From assembly GCA_947631605.1 (NCBI GenBank), contig CANRMC010000008.1, positions 1 through 39,057 on the forward strand: a stretch of 39,057 nt of DNA. The letters run 5' to 3'. Within the stretch, counting starts at the first letter, position 1, and each line of letters opens with the position of its first letter. The notes below the pieces were generated by a model. That model saw only the letters and a list, made by a program, of their open reading frames with translations. It did not search any database and was not told the DNA's origin. Positions 14,946 to 22,945 of this stretch are shown here, one piece after another. Position numbers and translations under genes: made by a program. Source of the stretch: an uncultured Lachnospiraceae bacterium (lineage in GTDB: Bacteria; Bacillota; Clostridia; Lachnospirales; Lachnospiraceae).

Positions 14946-16186
14946 CGAATTCCGATTATATTGATAACGGTCTTTTAAAAATATCCACAAATGTGGAAGG
15001 TTATATGCGTCCGATTCCGAATGCGCGGATTGAAATATCCTCCACAGGAGAACCGGACCGTATTCTGGAAGTCATAACGACAGATGAAAGCGGAGAAAGC
15101 GAAACCGTTTCCCTTCCGGCGCCGCCGTTGGAATACAGTATGGAACCCTCCGACAATCAGCCTTATTCTGAATACAATCTGAAAGTTACCGCAGATAATT
15201 ATGACGAGGAGATCATAAGCGGCGTGCAGATCTTCTCCGGTGAAACCGGCCTCCAAAACATCGGACTTACCCTGTCACCGGAAGCACAGAATATCTATAA
15301 TCCGACTGTCATCGGCGGTCACACGCTCTGGGAATACTATCCGCCAAAAATAGCCGAAGCGGAAATCAAACCGGTCTCGGAAAGCGGAGAAATCGTTCTG
15401 AGCCGCGTCGTAGTACCGGAAACCATTGTGGTACATGACGGAGCTCCTTCCGACAGTACCGCCACTGATTATTACATTCCTTATTCCGACTACATAAAAA
15501 ATGTCGCCTCCTGTGAAATCTATTCCACCTGGCCAAGAGCCGCTTTGGAGGCAAATATCTACGCCATCATGTCCTTTACTTTAAACCGGGTATATACGGA
15601 GTGGTACCGGAATAAAAACTACAATTTTACGATTACCAGTTCTACCGCTTATGACCACAAATGGATACGCGGCAAAACTATTTATGAAAATATTTCCCAG
15701 ATTGTTGATGAACTTTTCAGCAGCTATCTCGCCCGCCCGAATGTGAAACAGCCGATTCTGACACAATACTGTGACGGAAAACGTGTCACCTGCCCGAACT
15801 GGATGAGTCAGTGGGGTTCAAAGAGTCTTGCAGATGATGGTCTCTCGGCAGATGAAATCCTGAAATATTATTACGGAAATGATATTTATGTTAGTACCGC
15901 CGATGTGATTTCCGGAATTGCTTCTTCCTATCCCGGGGAACTTACGATTGGTTCTTCCGGTCAGAAGGTTCAGCAGCTTCAGGAACAGTTGAACCGGATC
16001 GCCCAGAACTATCCGGCTATCCCAACGATAGCTGCGGATGGCATTTACGGAGAACGGACGGCGGAAGCGGTCCGCGTCTTCCAGCGGGTGTTCAATCTTC
16101 CGCAGACCGGCGTTACGGATTACGCTACCTGGTATAAAATATCACAGATTTACGTCGGCGTTTCAAAAATCGCGGAGCTTACTTAA
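14942..16186 (+). CDS. SpoIID-like protein with peptidoglycan-binding domain
   Basis: The product (414 aa) has three parts. Residues about 5-110 look like a carboxypeptidase-regulatory or transthyretin-like beta domain (NARIEISSTGEPDRILEV). Residues about 160-310 resemble SpoIID/LytB, with DYIKNVASCEIYSTWPRAAL and the typical end WMSQWGSKSLADDGLSADEI. A C-terminal PG_binding_1 domain follows (GSSGQKVQQLQEQLNRI, DGIYGERTAEAVRVFQ). SpoIID proteins cleave denuded glycan or enhance amidases in sporulation; that this one does so is inferred. No signal peptide is visible, so its route to the wall is unclear. The ribosome binding site is poor for both the ATG and the in-frame TTG at 14930, and a hairpin covers the ATG. 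It is divergent from the sce7726-like gene. Confidence 0.8.
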   Translation: MPNSDYIDNGLLKISTNVEGYMRPIPNARIEISSTGEPDRILEVITTDESGESETVSLPAPPLEYSMEPSDNQPYSEYNLKVTADNYDEEIISGVQIFSGETGLQNIGLTLSPEAQNIYNPTVIGGHTLWEYYPPKIAEAEIKPVSESGEIVLSRVVVPETIVVHDGAPSDSTATDYYIPYSDYIKNVASCEIYSTWPRAALEANIYAIMSFTLNRVYTEWYRNKNYNFTITSSTAYDHKWIRGKTIYENISQIVDELFSSYLARPNVKQPILTQYCDGKRVTCPNWMSQWGSKSLADDGLSADEILKYYYGNDIYVSTADVISGIASSYPGELTIGSSGQKVQQLQEQLNRIAQNYPAIPTIAADGIYGERTAEAVRVFQRVFNLPQTGVTDYATWYKISQIYVGVSKIAELT

Positions 16187-16199
16187 TCCTTTCAAAAAT

Positions 16200-16240
16200 A
16201 AAAACAGGAGAGCTTTCTATTATAAGCGTCTCCTGTTTTT
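16200..16240. terminator. Bidirectional terminator between convergent genes
   Basis: AAAAACAGGAGAGCTT and AAGC-g-TCTCCTGTTTTT form a 16-base stem with one bulged G and a short loop. T runs lie on both strands, so it can end both the SpoIID-like gene and the zinc-ribbon gene. Confidence 0.88.
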
Positions 16241-16265
16241 ATATTAAATTCGGTACCAGCCGATA

Positions 16266-17075
16266 TTATTCATACATATACCACTTGGAACCGATCTTGA
16301 TGACGGTTGAAGTTTCATCTGTATCTTCCGACTGTGACTGTCCTAAAAATTCCATGGACATTGTATAAGAATAATCAACCTCATAAGCGTCAGATATGCT
16401 TACTTTCTCGTCATAATAAAGCTCAAATTCCTCCTCAATATCTTCGATCTCATCTTTTGACAGCTTCTGCTTATCAGTAATCTTTAAATTCTCAATCTTG
16501 ATATTGTAGGTCTTAAACATTTCCAGCATCTGGCTTACGGTTTCATATTCGTCATCAGAACGCATTGCTTCCGGGAAGAGATTGTATAAACGCTCTGCAT
16601 CGCCGTCTGCCATAGCATCCATTGCTTCTTTTACAACTGTTTCCGGTGAATTTGCGCCGTTTCCGCCGCGAAGAAGGAAAAACCATACTGCAAAACCGAT
16701 AGCCGCAACCGCAACAACGGCAATGATTATAATGGCTGCGACATTTGTCTTCTTTTTCGCAACAGCCTGCTGCATCGGTGCCTGTCCATATACGCTGTCC
16801 TGCATACCATACGGCTGCTGACCCGGCATATAGGCATTCTGATCCGGTGTATACGGATCCTGAACTATATTGTACTGTGACTGAGGCGTGCCTTCCGGCT
16901 GTCCTCCCATATCCGGTGCAGGATTCATGCCCGGATCCGGTGCACCCATGTTCTGCTGCATATCCTGTGAAACAGGCTGCTCAGCTGTCTGTGCTGCACC
17001 CACATTTGCTCCACAAACCGGACAGATGTCTGCATTATCTTCCAGCTGTGCACCGCAGATTTGACAAATCTTCAT
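16266..17075 (-). CDS. Zinc-ribbon membrane protein
   Basis: The product (269 aa) begins with a zinc ribbon (ICQICGAQL, then ICPVCGANVG; four cysteines). A Gln/Pro/Gly-rich low-complexity linker of about 80 residues and a KKK-flanked membrane segment (AAIIIIAVVAVAAIGFAVWFF near 113-135) follow. The extracytoplasmic C-terminal domain (PETVVKEAMDAMADGDAERLYNLFPEAM) resembles the NTF2-like DUF4878 family. This layout is frequent in Lachnospiraceae; the function is unknown. GAAAGG precedes the ATG. It is the last gene before a bidirectional terminator, and a tRNA terminator lies upstream. Confidence 0.85.
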   Translation of the reverse strand: MKICQICGAQLEDNADICPVCGANVGAAQTAEQPVSQDMQQNMGAPDPGMNPAPDMGGQPEGTPQSQYNIVQDPYTPDQNAYMPGQQPYGMQDSVYGQAPMQQAVAKKKTNVAAIIIIAVVAVAAIGFAVWFFLLRGGNGANSPETVVKEAMDAMADGDAERLYNLFPEAMRSDDEYETVSQMLEMFKTYNIKIENLKITDKQKLSKDEIEDIEEEFELYYDEKVSISDAYEVDYSYTMSMEFLGQSQSEDTDETSTVIKIGSKWYMYE

Positions 17076-17116
17076 AAGTTATACCTTTCCTTTCGTAAAA
17101 TGATACTTATATTTTA

Positions 17117-17151
17117 GAAAAGACCTGAACTTACCCTGTCCAGATCTTTTC
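17117..17151 (-). terminator. Terminator of tRNA-Glu
   Basis: On the minus strand GAAAAGATCTGGAC pairs with GTTCAGGTCTTTTC over 14 positions including two G-U pairs, with the seven-base loop AGGGTAA, shortly after the tRNA 3' end. The closing TTTTC is part of the stem. Confidence 0.7.
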
Positions 17152-17160
17152 CAGTATCAG

Positions 17161-17232
17161 TAGTTCGTAGGGGAATCGAACCCCTGTTTTCGCCGTGAGA
17201 GGGCGACGTCTTAGCCGCTTGACCAACGAACC
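17161..17232 (-). tRNA. tRNA-Glu (anticodon CTC)
   Basis: The minus strand folds as a 72-base cloverleaf. The acceptor stem is GGTTCGT / ACGAACT with a G-U end pair. The D arm is in GGTCAAGCGGCTAAGAC. The anticodon stem TCGCC / GGCGA encloses the loop CTCTCAC, and the T arm is AGGGG-TTCGATT-CCCCT. The discriminator is A and CCA is not encoded. It reads GAG, and it has its own promoter and terminator. Confidence 0.93.
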
Positions 17233-17253
17233 CCGTATTTAAATGACTTGTTC

Positions 17254-17282
17254 AGTATATCAGATGAATATATAGAATGCAA
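17254..17282 (-). promoter_or_regulatory. Promoter of tRNA-Glu
   Basis: TTGCAT (17277-17282) and TATACT (17254-17259) on the minus strand have a 17-base spacer, ending about 20 bases before the tRNA 5' end. Confidence 0.75.
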
Positions 17283-17309
17283 GCATTTTTTTGCTTTTTC
17301 AAGTATTTT

Positions 17310-18659
17310 CTATGATTCATCTGACATTCCAGTCGGGTTTACATCATGTATTCCTGCCTGTTTTACATCAAGTATCGTATTGATCACCGTCTGATCTCCA
17401 TTTGGATCTCCGAATCGTTCACAGGGAATATCCGCCCGTATATAACGCTCGGTATGGCCGCGGTAATACTTCCGTCCGTCTTCCTTTTCAACGATTTCTT
17501 CCACAAGAACATGAAGCGTTTCATTTGCAAAAGAAGCTTCAAACGCCGCCTGATTCCGGTTCCTGAGCGCGATCAGTTTTTCGCTTCTCTCATTCTTTAC
17601 ACTTTCCGGCACCTGATCCGGCATATCTGCCGCAACCGTCCCTTTCCGTCTGGAATATTTAAAGACATGCATTTCATAAAGATTCAACCGGGTGAGATTC
17701 TCATAAGTGATCCGGAAATCTTCTTCCGTCTCCCCCGGAAAGCCACAGATAATATCCGTAGTAATGGCAGGCCTGTCATAATATTTCCTGAGAAGGCTGC
17801 ATTTCTCCGCATATTCTTCTATCGTATATTTCCGGTTCATGCGCTCTAACGTGCGGTTACAGGCGCTTTGCAGGGATAAATGAAAATGCGGGCATATTTT
17901 TTCATTTTGGGATATGCGGGAAAGGAACTCGTCTGTAATAATGCGGGGTTCCAGAGAGCTTAGACGAACTCTCAGAATTCCTTCCACCTCTGCGGAAAGA
18001 AGAATGATATCTGCCAGACCGCAGTCCCTGTCCTGATAAGAGGACAGATTGATCCCGGTCAGCACGACTTCCCGGATTCCCTGTCCGGCAAGCGTTTTGA
18101 TTTCCTGAAGAACGCTTTCCTTGCTCCGGCTCCGGATCCTGCCCCGCAGATAAGGGATAATACAATAGGAACAGAAATTATTGCAGCCGTCCTGAATCTT
18201 CACATAAGCTCTGGTATGATCAGAAGTATTTGAGATATTAATATCATTAAACAGAGAAACCGCATTGATATCTGACAGGTATTCCTGCTCTGTACGATTG
18301 GAAAGGTAATTCTCCAAAATATCGGCAATATCCTTTTTTTCTTCATTTCCGACGATCAGATCCACGCCTTCATCCTGAAGCAGTTTCTCTTTGACTGCCT
18401 GCACGTAACAGCCCGTTGCAAGGAGAACGGAACCCTCCTTTTTGTGCTTCATTCTGTGGATCATCTGGCGGGATTTCCGATCCGCCATATTGGTAACGGA
18501 ACAGGTATTGACAATACAGATATCCGCTTCTTCCGGCGTCTCTGCGCGCAGGCAGCCGCAGGAAAGAAGTTTCTCAAGCATAGCATCGGATTCGTACTGA
18601 TTCACTTTGCATCCAAGGGTTAGGATCAAAACTTTTTTATGAAAAAGATTTGCATACAT
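17310..18659 (-). CDS. mtaB: tRNA t6A37 methylthiotransferase MtaB
   Basis: MtaB is a radical-SAM enzyme that adds a methylthio group to t6A37 in tRNA (ms2t6A). The N-terminal UPF0004 domain carries three cluster cysteines (TLGCKVNQYESDAM, VNTCSVTNMADRKSRQ, LATGCYVQ). The radical-SAM cluster site is in QDGCNNFCSYCIIPYLRGR near residue 150. A TRAM-like C-terminus follows. The 449 residues fit the family. GGGAG lies ten bases before the ATG at 18659. In Bacillus-type order mtaB (yqeV) follows rsmE; here other genes intervene. Confidence 0.94.
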   Translation of the reverse strand: MYANLFHKKVLILTLGCKVNQYESDAMLEKLLSCGCLRAETPEEADICIVNTCSVTNMADRKSRQMIHRMKHKKEGSVLLATGCYVQAVKEKLLQDEGVDLIVGNEEKKDIADILENYLSNRTEQEYLSDINAVSLFNDINISNTSDHTRAYVKIQDGCNNFCSYCIIPYLRGRIRSRSKESVLQEIKTLAGQGIREVVLTGINLSSYQDRDCGLADIILLSAEVEGILRVRLSSLEPRIITDEFLSRISQNEKICPHFHLSLQSACNRTLERMNRKYTIEEYAEKCSLLRKYYDRPAITTDIICGFPGETEEDFRITYENLTRLNLYEMHVFKYSRRKGTVAADMPDQVPESVKNERSEKLIALRNRNQAAFEASFANETLHVLVEEIVEKEDGRKYYRGHTERYIRADIPCERFGDPNGDQTVINTILDVKQAGIHDVNPTGMSDES

Positions 18660-18683
18660 TTTGTAAAATCTCCCATATTATTA

Positions 18684-18712
18684 TTGACAATTTCCTGTCC
18701 AACTTTTATTAT
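18684..18712 (+). promoter_or_regulatory. Promoter for the HPr-like gene
   Basis: TTGACA (18684-18689) and TATTAT (18707-18712) have a 17-base spacer; a TATAAT at 18710-18715 overlaps with 20-base spacing. Confidence 0.7.
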
Positions 18713-18740
18713 AATAGCATAAATAAAGAGTAATTGTAAA
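18711..18740 (-). promoter_or_regulatory. Possible divergent promoter for mtaB
   Basis: TTTACA (18735-18740) and TATTAT (18711-18716) on the minus strand are 18 bases apart. The -10 boxes of this and the plus-strand promoter overlap, so the two genes may compete for polymerase. Confidence 0.5.
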
Positions 18741-18756
18741 CATGGGAGGTATTGAC

Positions 18757-18990
18757 ATGACAGCAGTTAAAGTTTCACTCAATTCGATTGATAAAGTAAA
18801 ATCATTCGTTGATGATATCAGTGGTTTCAACGCTGAGTTTGATCTCGTTTCCGGCAGATATGTTATTGACGCCAAATCCATCATGGGAATCTTCAGCCTT
18901 GATATTTCCAAACCGATTGACCTCAATATCCATACGGAACAGAATATCGACGAGATTATGGCTGCATTAAAACCTTATCTTGCAGAGTGA
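18757..18990 (+). CDS. HPr-like protein lacking the active-site histidine
   Basis: The product (77 aa) has HPr length and the segment DAKSIMGIFSLDISKPIDLNI, which matches the Ser46 region of HPr. The N-terminal GLHARP loop carrying His15 is replaced by LNSIDKVKSFVDDISGF, with no histidine there, so it cannot accept phosphate from enzyme I in the usual way. A role as a Crh-like regulator is possible but inferred; in Crh the His is Gln and Ser46 is kept. GGGAGG lies seven bases before the ATG at 18757; an earlier ATG at 18742 overlaps that site. It is a single-gene unit with promoter and terminator. Confidence 0.8.
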   Translation: MTAVKVSLNSIDKVKSFVDDISGFNAEFDLVSGRYVIDAKSIMGIFSLDISKPIDLNIHTEQNIDEIMAALKPYLAE

Positions 18991-19008
18991 TCCTGATAAA
19001 AACGCTAT

Positions 19009-19050
19009 AAAGGGAGAGGCTTATAAAGAAAGTCTCTCCCTTTATTTTTT
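19009..19050 (+). terminator. Terminator of the HPr-like gene
   Basis: AAAGGGAGAGGCTT (19009-19022) pairs with AAGTCTCTCCCTTT (19030-19043) over 14 positions with one G-U pair and a short loop. The arm runs into TTTATTTTTT. Confidence 0.93.
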
Positions 19051-19077
19051 ATTCAAAAAGAAAAAATAAAGAATATT

Positions 19078-19109
19078 GTATTGCAATCAGCTATACAATA
19101 CGCTATAAT
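19078..19109 (+). promoter_or_regulatory. Promoter and inverted-repeat operator of the toxin-antitoxin pair
   Basis: TTGCAA (19081-19086) and TATAAT (19104-19109) have a 17-base spacer. GTATTG (19078-19083) and CAATAC (19096-19101) form an inverted repeat over the -35 and spacer, as expected for autoregulation by a RelB-type antitoxin. Confidence 0.65.
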
Positions 19110-19136
19110 CAAAAAAAAGAAAGGCAGGTGTTTATA

Positions 19137-19433
19137 ATGGCAACAAAAAGTGCAAATGTAACAGCTCGTGTTCAACCTGAAATCAAACGTCAGGCGGAGG
19201 CAGTTCTGGAAAAAATCGGACTGCCCGTTTCTGTTCTGATCGATACTTTATACAGACAAATCATTATGACTGGCGGCGTACCATATTCTCTTACCGTACC
19301 GAATCTGCCAACAAGAGACAGTTTAACTGACAGTCAGTTTAACACAATGATGGAAAAAGGTTACTATCAGGCAAGTTCCAATGATGGACTGTCCATTAAC
19401 GAAGCCTTTACTGAAATCCGAGAGGAAATCTGA
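19137..19433 (+). CDS. RelB/DinJ-family antitoxin
   Basis: The product (98 aa) has the ribbon-helix-helix N-terminus of RelB/DinJ antitoxins (ANVTARVQPEIKRQAEAVLEKIG, then LPVSVLIDTLYRQI, TGGVPYSL). Such proteins bind their operator as dimers and block the partner toxin with the C-terminal tail. The ATG at 19137 follows AGGTG at six bases; an in-frame GTG at 19128 is part of that site. Two bases separate it from the toxin gene. Confidence 0.9.
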   Translation: MATKSANVTARVQPEIKRQAEAVLEKIGLPVSVLIDTLYRQIIMTGGVPYSLTVPNLPTRDSLTDSQFNTMMEKGYYQASSNDGLSINEAFTEIREEI

Positions 19434-19435
19434 AT

Positions 19436-19774
19436 ATGCATTATGAAGTAAAACTGACCACACAGGCAGTCGGGCAGATGAAGGAAACGGTGCGCTATAT
19501 CTCCAAAATCCTGTTGGAACCGGAAACTGCTCGAAAATGGGCGGATACCTTGCAACATGCAATCAGTAAACTGGATTCTATGCCTTCAAGATTTCCTCTC
19601 ACTGAGGAAGAACCATGGCGCACAAAGGGAATCCATAAAATGCCCGTTCAGAATTTTCTTATTTATTATTTCATTGATGAGGATAAGCACATTGTATGGA
19701 TCACTGCTGTGATTTATGAACGAAGAGAACAAATTACAGCATTATTGGATATGTCGCTGCATGGTACAGAATGA
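19436..19774 (+). CDS. RelE/ParE-family toxin
   Basis: The product (112 aa) looks like a ParE/RelE toxin (YEVKLTTQAVGQMKETVRYI, then KMPVQNFLIYYFIDEDKHIVWI and VIYERREQ). ParE members poison gyrase and RelE members cleave mRNA on the ribosome; the helix-rich N-terminus leans to the ParE-like fold, but I cannot choose from sequence. It is translated from the same message as the antitoxin, starting two bases after its stop, with AGAGG upstream. It converges on thiI with 22 bases between stops. Confidence 0.88.
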   Translation: MHYEVKLTTQAVGQMKETVRYISKILLEPETARKWADTLQHAISKLDSMPSRFPLTEEEPWRTKGIHKMPVQNFLIYYFIDEDKHIVWITAVIYERREQITALLDMSLHGTE

Positions 19775-19796
19775 TAGATACAATATTGATGAAATA

Positions 19797-20981
19797 CTAT
19801 CTGAGAACCACGATTTCCTCATCTGCTATCGCCTTCTCATAGAGAGGCTCCATAATCCCTTTCAGCTTCTGCTCTGATTTCTCGATCATTTCAAGCGTCG
19901 GTTTTGTTACCGGATGCTTTGCGACAAATGTGGTGCAGCAATCCTCATATGGGAGCACAGAAGTCTCATAGGTTCCGATCTTCTCCGAAAGGTCTATGAT
20001 CTCCTGCTTATCCATGCCGATACACGGACGAAATACCGGTATTTTTGCAACTTCATTGATAACGCCAAGGCTGAATGTCGTCTGGGAAGATACCTGTCCG
20101 ATACTCTCTCCCGTTACAATACACTGGCAGTCATTCTTTTCCGCCAAATCCTGTGCCATACGGAACATAAACCGTTTCATGATGATCGTAAGCTGATCGT
20201 GAGGACAATTATCATAAATCGCAAGCTGACAGTCTGTGAACGGAATGATATGCAGCATGATCGGTCCTGCGTACTGAGCGACGATCCTGCCCAGTTCTTT
20301 TACTTTATCTTTTGCGCGTTCAGAAGTATACGGCGGAGCATGAAAATAAACCGCCTCCATTTCCACGCCGCGCTTTGCGATCATATAAGTCGCTACCGGA
20401 CTGTCGATTCCTCCGGATAAAAGGGAAATTGCCTTTCCGTTTGTTCCGACCGGAAGTCCGCCCGGCCCCGGAATCACTTTTGAATAAATATACGCGCGGT
20501 TCCGGATTTCCACATTGATCAGTTCCTGCGGTTCGTGGACGTCTACCGATAAGCCTTCTTCCGAATAGCGGTCCAAAAGCTCGCCGCCAAGACGGGCGTT
20601 CATATCCATGGAAGAGATCGGAAAATTCTTATCATTTCTTCTCACGTGCATTTTAAAGGTAAAATGTTTATCCTCATATTCTTTTTCTACATATTGCACC
20701 AGTCCAGCAGTAATATTTTCATATGTCGGCTGCTCTACGACATATACGGGGCAGATTCCGACGATTCCGAAAATCTGCTTTAAAACATGGATCACATCAT
20801 CAAAATCATATTCGGAAAAGGCTTCCACGAAGATTCTTCCATATTCTCTCCGCACTTCAAATTTACCGAAAGGACGGAGTCTTGCCCGCATCCGTTTGCA
20901 TAATATATCTTCAAATACATATCGGTTCTTTCCCTTGGTTCCGATTTCCGCATATTTGATAAGTAACATTCTATAATCCAT
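19797..20981 (-). CDS. thiI: tRNA 4-thiouridine synthase ThiI
   Basis: ThiI makes 4-thiouridine in tRNA and can supply sulfur for thiamin thiazole. The 394-residue protein has the NFLD/THUMP N-terminus (LIKYAEIGTKGKNRYVFE) and the PP-loop AISLLSGGIDSPVATYMIAKRG. The C-terminal CCTTF segment retains cysteines. No rhodanese domain is present, as in other Gram-positive ThiI proteins, which take sulfur directly from a partner desulfurase. That partner is encoded 28 bases upstream. AAAGGAG lies six bases before the ATG at 20981. Confidence 0.96.
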   Translation of the reverse strand: MDYRMLLIKYAEIGTKGKNRYVFEDILCKRMRARLRPFGKFEVRREYGRIFVEAFSEYDFDDVIHVLKQIFGIVGICPVYVVEQPTYENITAGLVQYVEKEYEDKHFTFKMHVRRNDKNFPISSMDMNARLGGELLDRYSEEGLSVDVHEPQELINVEIRNRAYIYSKVIPGPGGLPVGTNGKAISLLSGGIDSPVATYMIAKRGVEMEAVYFHAPPYTSERAKDKVKELGRIVAQYAGPIMLHIIPFTDCQLAIYDNCPHDQLTIIMKRFMFRMAQDLAEKNDCQCIVTGESIGQVSSQTTFSLGVINEVAKIPVFRPCIGMDKQEIIDLSEKIGTYETSVLPYEDCCTTFVAKHPVTKPTLEMIEKSEQKLKGIMEPLYEKAIADEEIVVLR

Positions 20982-21009
20982 CTGGTTCTCCTTTTTCTGG
21001 AAAATTTGA

Positions 21010-22152
21010 TCATTTCCGTATATATTTCCGAAGTTTTGGAAGCAGTTCCGAAACGACATTTACGGTATATTCTGCTTCTTCCATGGTATTATCTTCACCG
21101 AAGCTTAAACGCAGAGTAGATTCCAGCCGTTCCTCCGGAAGATTGATGGCCGTCAAAACGCTGCTCACTTCTTTTTTATTGGACGAGCAGGCCGAACCGG
21201 AGGAAACATAGATTCCCGCTTCTTCTAATGCATGAAGCATGACTTCACTCCGGATTCCGGTAAAGCTGATGCTCGCAATATGCGGCGCGTCCTGAGAATT
21301 ACTGTAAACATCAGGAAATGCCGTAAGATTTTCGATCAGGTAATCCTTGATCTCTGAAATATGTTTTATTTTTTCTTCCTGATCTTCAAACGTTTTCCGG
21401 ACGGCTGCCCCAAATCCTGCAATTCCCGGTACGTTTTCCGTACCGGAACGAAGCTTTCTTTGCTGTCCGCCTCCATAAAGGATCGGTTTTATCAAAGTTT
21501 TCTTCCGGACATAAAGCGCTCCCATGCCCTTCGGTCCATGGATTTTGTGAGCGCTGATGGAAACCAGATCCGCGCCTATTTTCTCCGGATAAACCGGAAT
21601 TTTCCCATAAGCCTGAATTGCATCTACGTGCATAACAATTTTGGGATTTTTCTTTTTTACAAGCTTTGCGATCTCCTGTACCGGCTGGATCGAGCCGATT
21701 TCATTATTGACATACATACAGGAAACAAGGATCGTATCTTCTCTTACCGCCTCCGAAAAATCCTCTGCTCTTACTTTTCCATGTTCGTCCGTTCCGATAT
21801 AAGTAACTTCAAAACCCTGCTGAGCAAGAAAATCCAAAGTATTTTTCACGGATGCATGTTCGATCGCAGAAGAAATAATATGCATTCCCTGCCGTTTATG
21901 CGCCATCGCCGTACCGATCAGCGCCAGATTATTCGCTTCCGTTCCTCCTGAGGTAAAGAAAATCTCGCTGCTGTCCGCTTTCATGGTCTTTGCGATCGTT
22001 TCCGACGCCTCTTTGATATAATGCTCCGCCGTGATTCCTTTTTTGTGAAGAGACGATGGGTTTCCATAATCCTCCTGAAGGACTTTCATCATAATTTCCG
22101 CCGCTTCCGGATAGATTCTGGTGGTTGCCGCATTGTCAAAATATATTTCCAT
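21010..22152 (-). CDS. Cysteine desulfurase (IscS/NifS family)
   Basis: This PLP enzyme removes sulfur from cysteine as a persulfide. The 380-residue protein begins MEIYFDNAATTRIYPE. It has the PLP lysine in SISAHKIHGPKGMGALY near residue 200 and the persulfide cysteine in VSSGSACSSNKKE near 320. AGGAG lies eight bases before the ATG at 22152; the longer start at 22170 overlaps that site. Adjacent to thiI, it is likely the dedicated donor for tRNA thiolation (the NifZ-type arrangement of Bacillus), though a broader IscS role is possible. Confidence 0.93.
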   Translation of the reverse strand: MEIYFDNAATTRIYPEAAEIMMKVLQEDYGNPSSLHKKGITAEHYIKEASETIAKTMKADSSEIFFTSGGTEANNLALIGTAMAHKRQGMHIISSAIEHASVKNTLDFLAQQGFEVTYIGTDEHGKVRAEDFSEAVREDTILVSCMYVNNEIGSIQPVQEIAKLVKKKNPKIVMHVDAIQAYGKIPVYPEKIGADLVSISAHKIHGPKGMGALYVRKKTLIKPILYGGGQQRKLRSGTENVPGIAGFGAAVRKTFEDQEEKIKHISEIKDYLIENLTAFPDVYSNSQDAPHIASISFTGIRSEVMLHALEEAGIYVSSGSACSSNKKEVSSVLTAINLPEERLESTLRLSFGEDNTMEEAEYTVNVVSELLPKLRKYIRK

Positions 22153-22179
22153 TTCATGTCTCCTGTTCATAGTACGTGT

Positions 22180-22917
22180 CTATTCTTCGATTTCAAACAT
22201 AATGACAGATAACACGGCAAGTCCCGCCGTTTCCGTCCTTAAGATCCGGTTTCCGAGGGTAATGATCTTCGCTCCCTTTTGAACGGCGTATTCGATTTCC
22301 TCACGGGCGAAACCGCCTTCCGGTCCGATAAAAATCCCGATTTCCCTTTTCCCTCGGATTTCTGAGATTACCTGTCTGGATTCCTGAATTCCCTTTGCTT
22401 CTTCATAAGGAATGATCATCATATCCATGGCGGAAGCAAGATCAACTGCTGCCTTAAAATCCATGAAGTTCTTTACCTCAGGGATCAAGCCCCGTCCGGA
22501 TTGTTTTGCCGCGGACTGGGAAATGGCGTTATACCGCTCAAGCTTCTTTGCGGCGCGGTCTTTATCCAGTTTAACCACTGTCCGTTTTGTCATGACCGGA
22601 ACGATACTGTATACGCCGAGTTCTACCGCTTTCTGTATCACAAACTCCAGCTTGTCCGATTTTGGCATGCCTTGAAAAAGAGTAATTTTCGTAGGAAGTT
22701 CGGCAGCATTATCAAAAATATCTATGATATCCGCTGTCACGCTGTCTGTCCGGATCTCACGGATCCGGCAGAGATATTCCCGCTTGCTGCCGTCGCTTAT
22801 CATGATCTCTTCCCCTTTTGAAAGGCGCAGAACATTACGGATATGATTCACATCATTTCCGGTTATCATGATTCCTGTATCCGATTGTGAGCAGTTATCT
22901 ACATAAAAACGATGCAT
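22180..22917 (-). CDS. rsmE: 16S rRNA m3U1498 methyltransferase
   Basis: RsmE methylates U1498 of 16S rRNA. The 245-residue protein starts MHRFYVD and has the SPOUT knot in IGIFIGPEGGFAREEIEYA and TLGNRILRTETAGLAVLSVI. The N-terminal PUA-like barrel has IMITGNDVNHIRNVLRL. It follows prmA by 28 bases in the dnaK operon, as in Bacillus (yqeU). Confidence 0.96.
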   Translation of the reverse strand: MHRFYVDNCSQSDTGIMITGNDVNHIRNVLRLSKGEEIMISDGSKREYLCRIREIRTDSVTADIIDIFDNAAELPTKITLFQGMPKSDKLEFVIQKAVELGVYSIVPVMTKRTVVKLDKDRAAKKLERYNAISQSAAKQSGRGLIPEVKNFMDFKAAVDLASAMDMMIIPYEEAKGIQESRQVISEIRGKREIGIFIGPEGGFAREEIEYAVQKGAKIITLGNRILRTETAGLAVLSVIMFEIEE

Positions 22918-22945
22918 GTTTCATTCAACCTGCCTGAATCACATT

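Noticed and set aside
20982..21059. N-terminal extension of ThiI
   Set aside because: The ribosome binding site AAAGGAG sits within this stretch and the family begins at the ATG at 20981.
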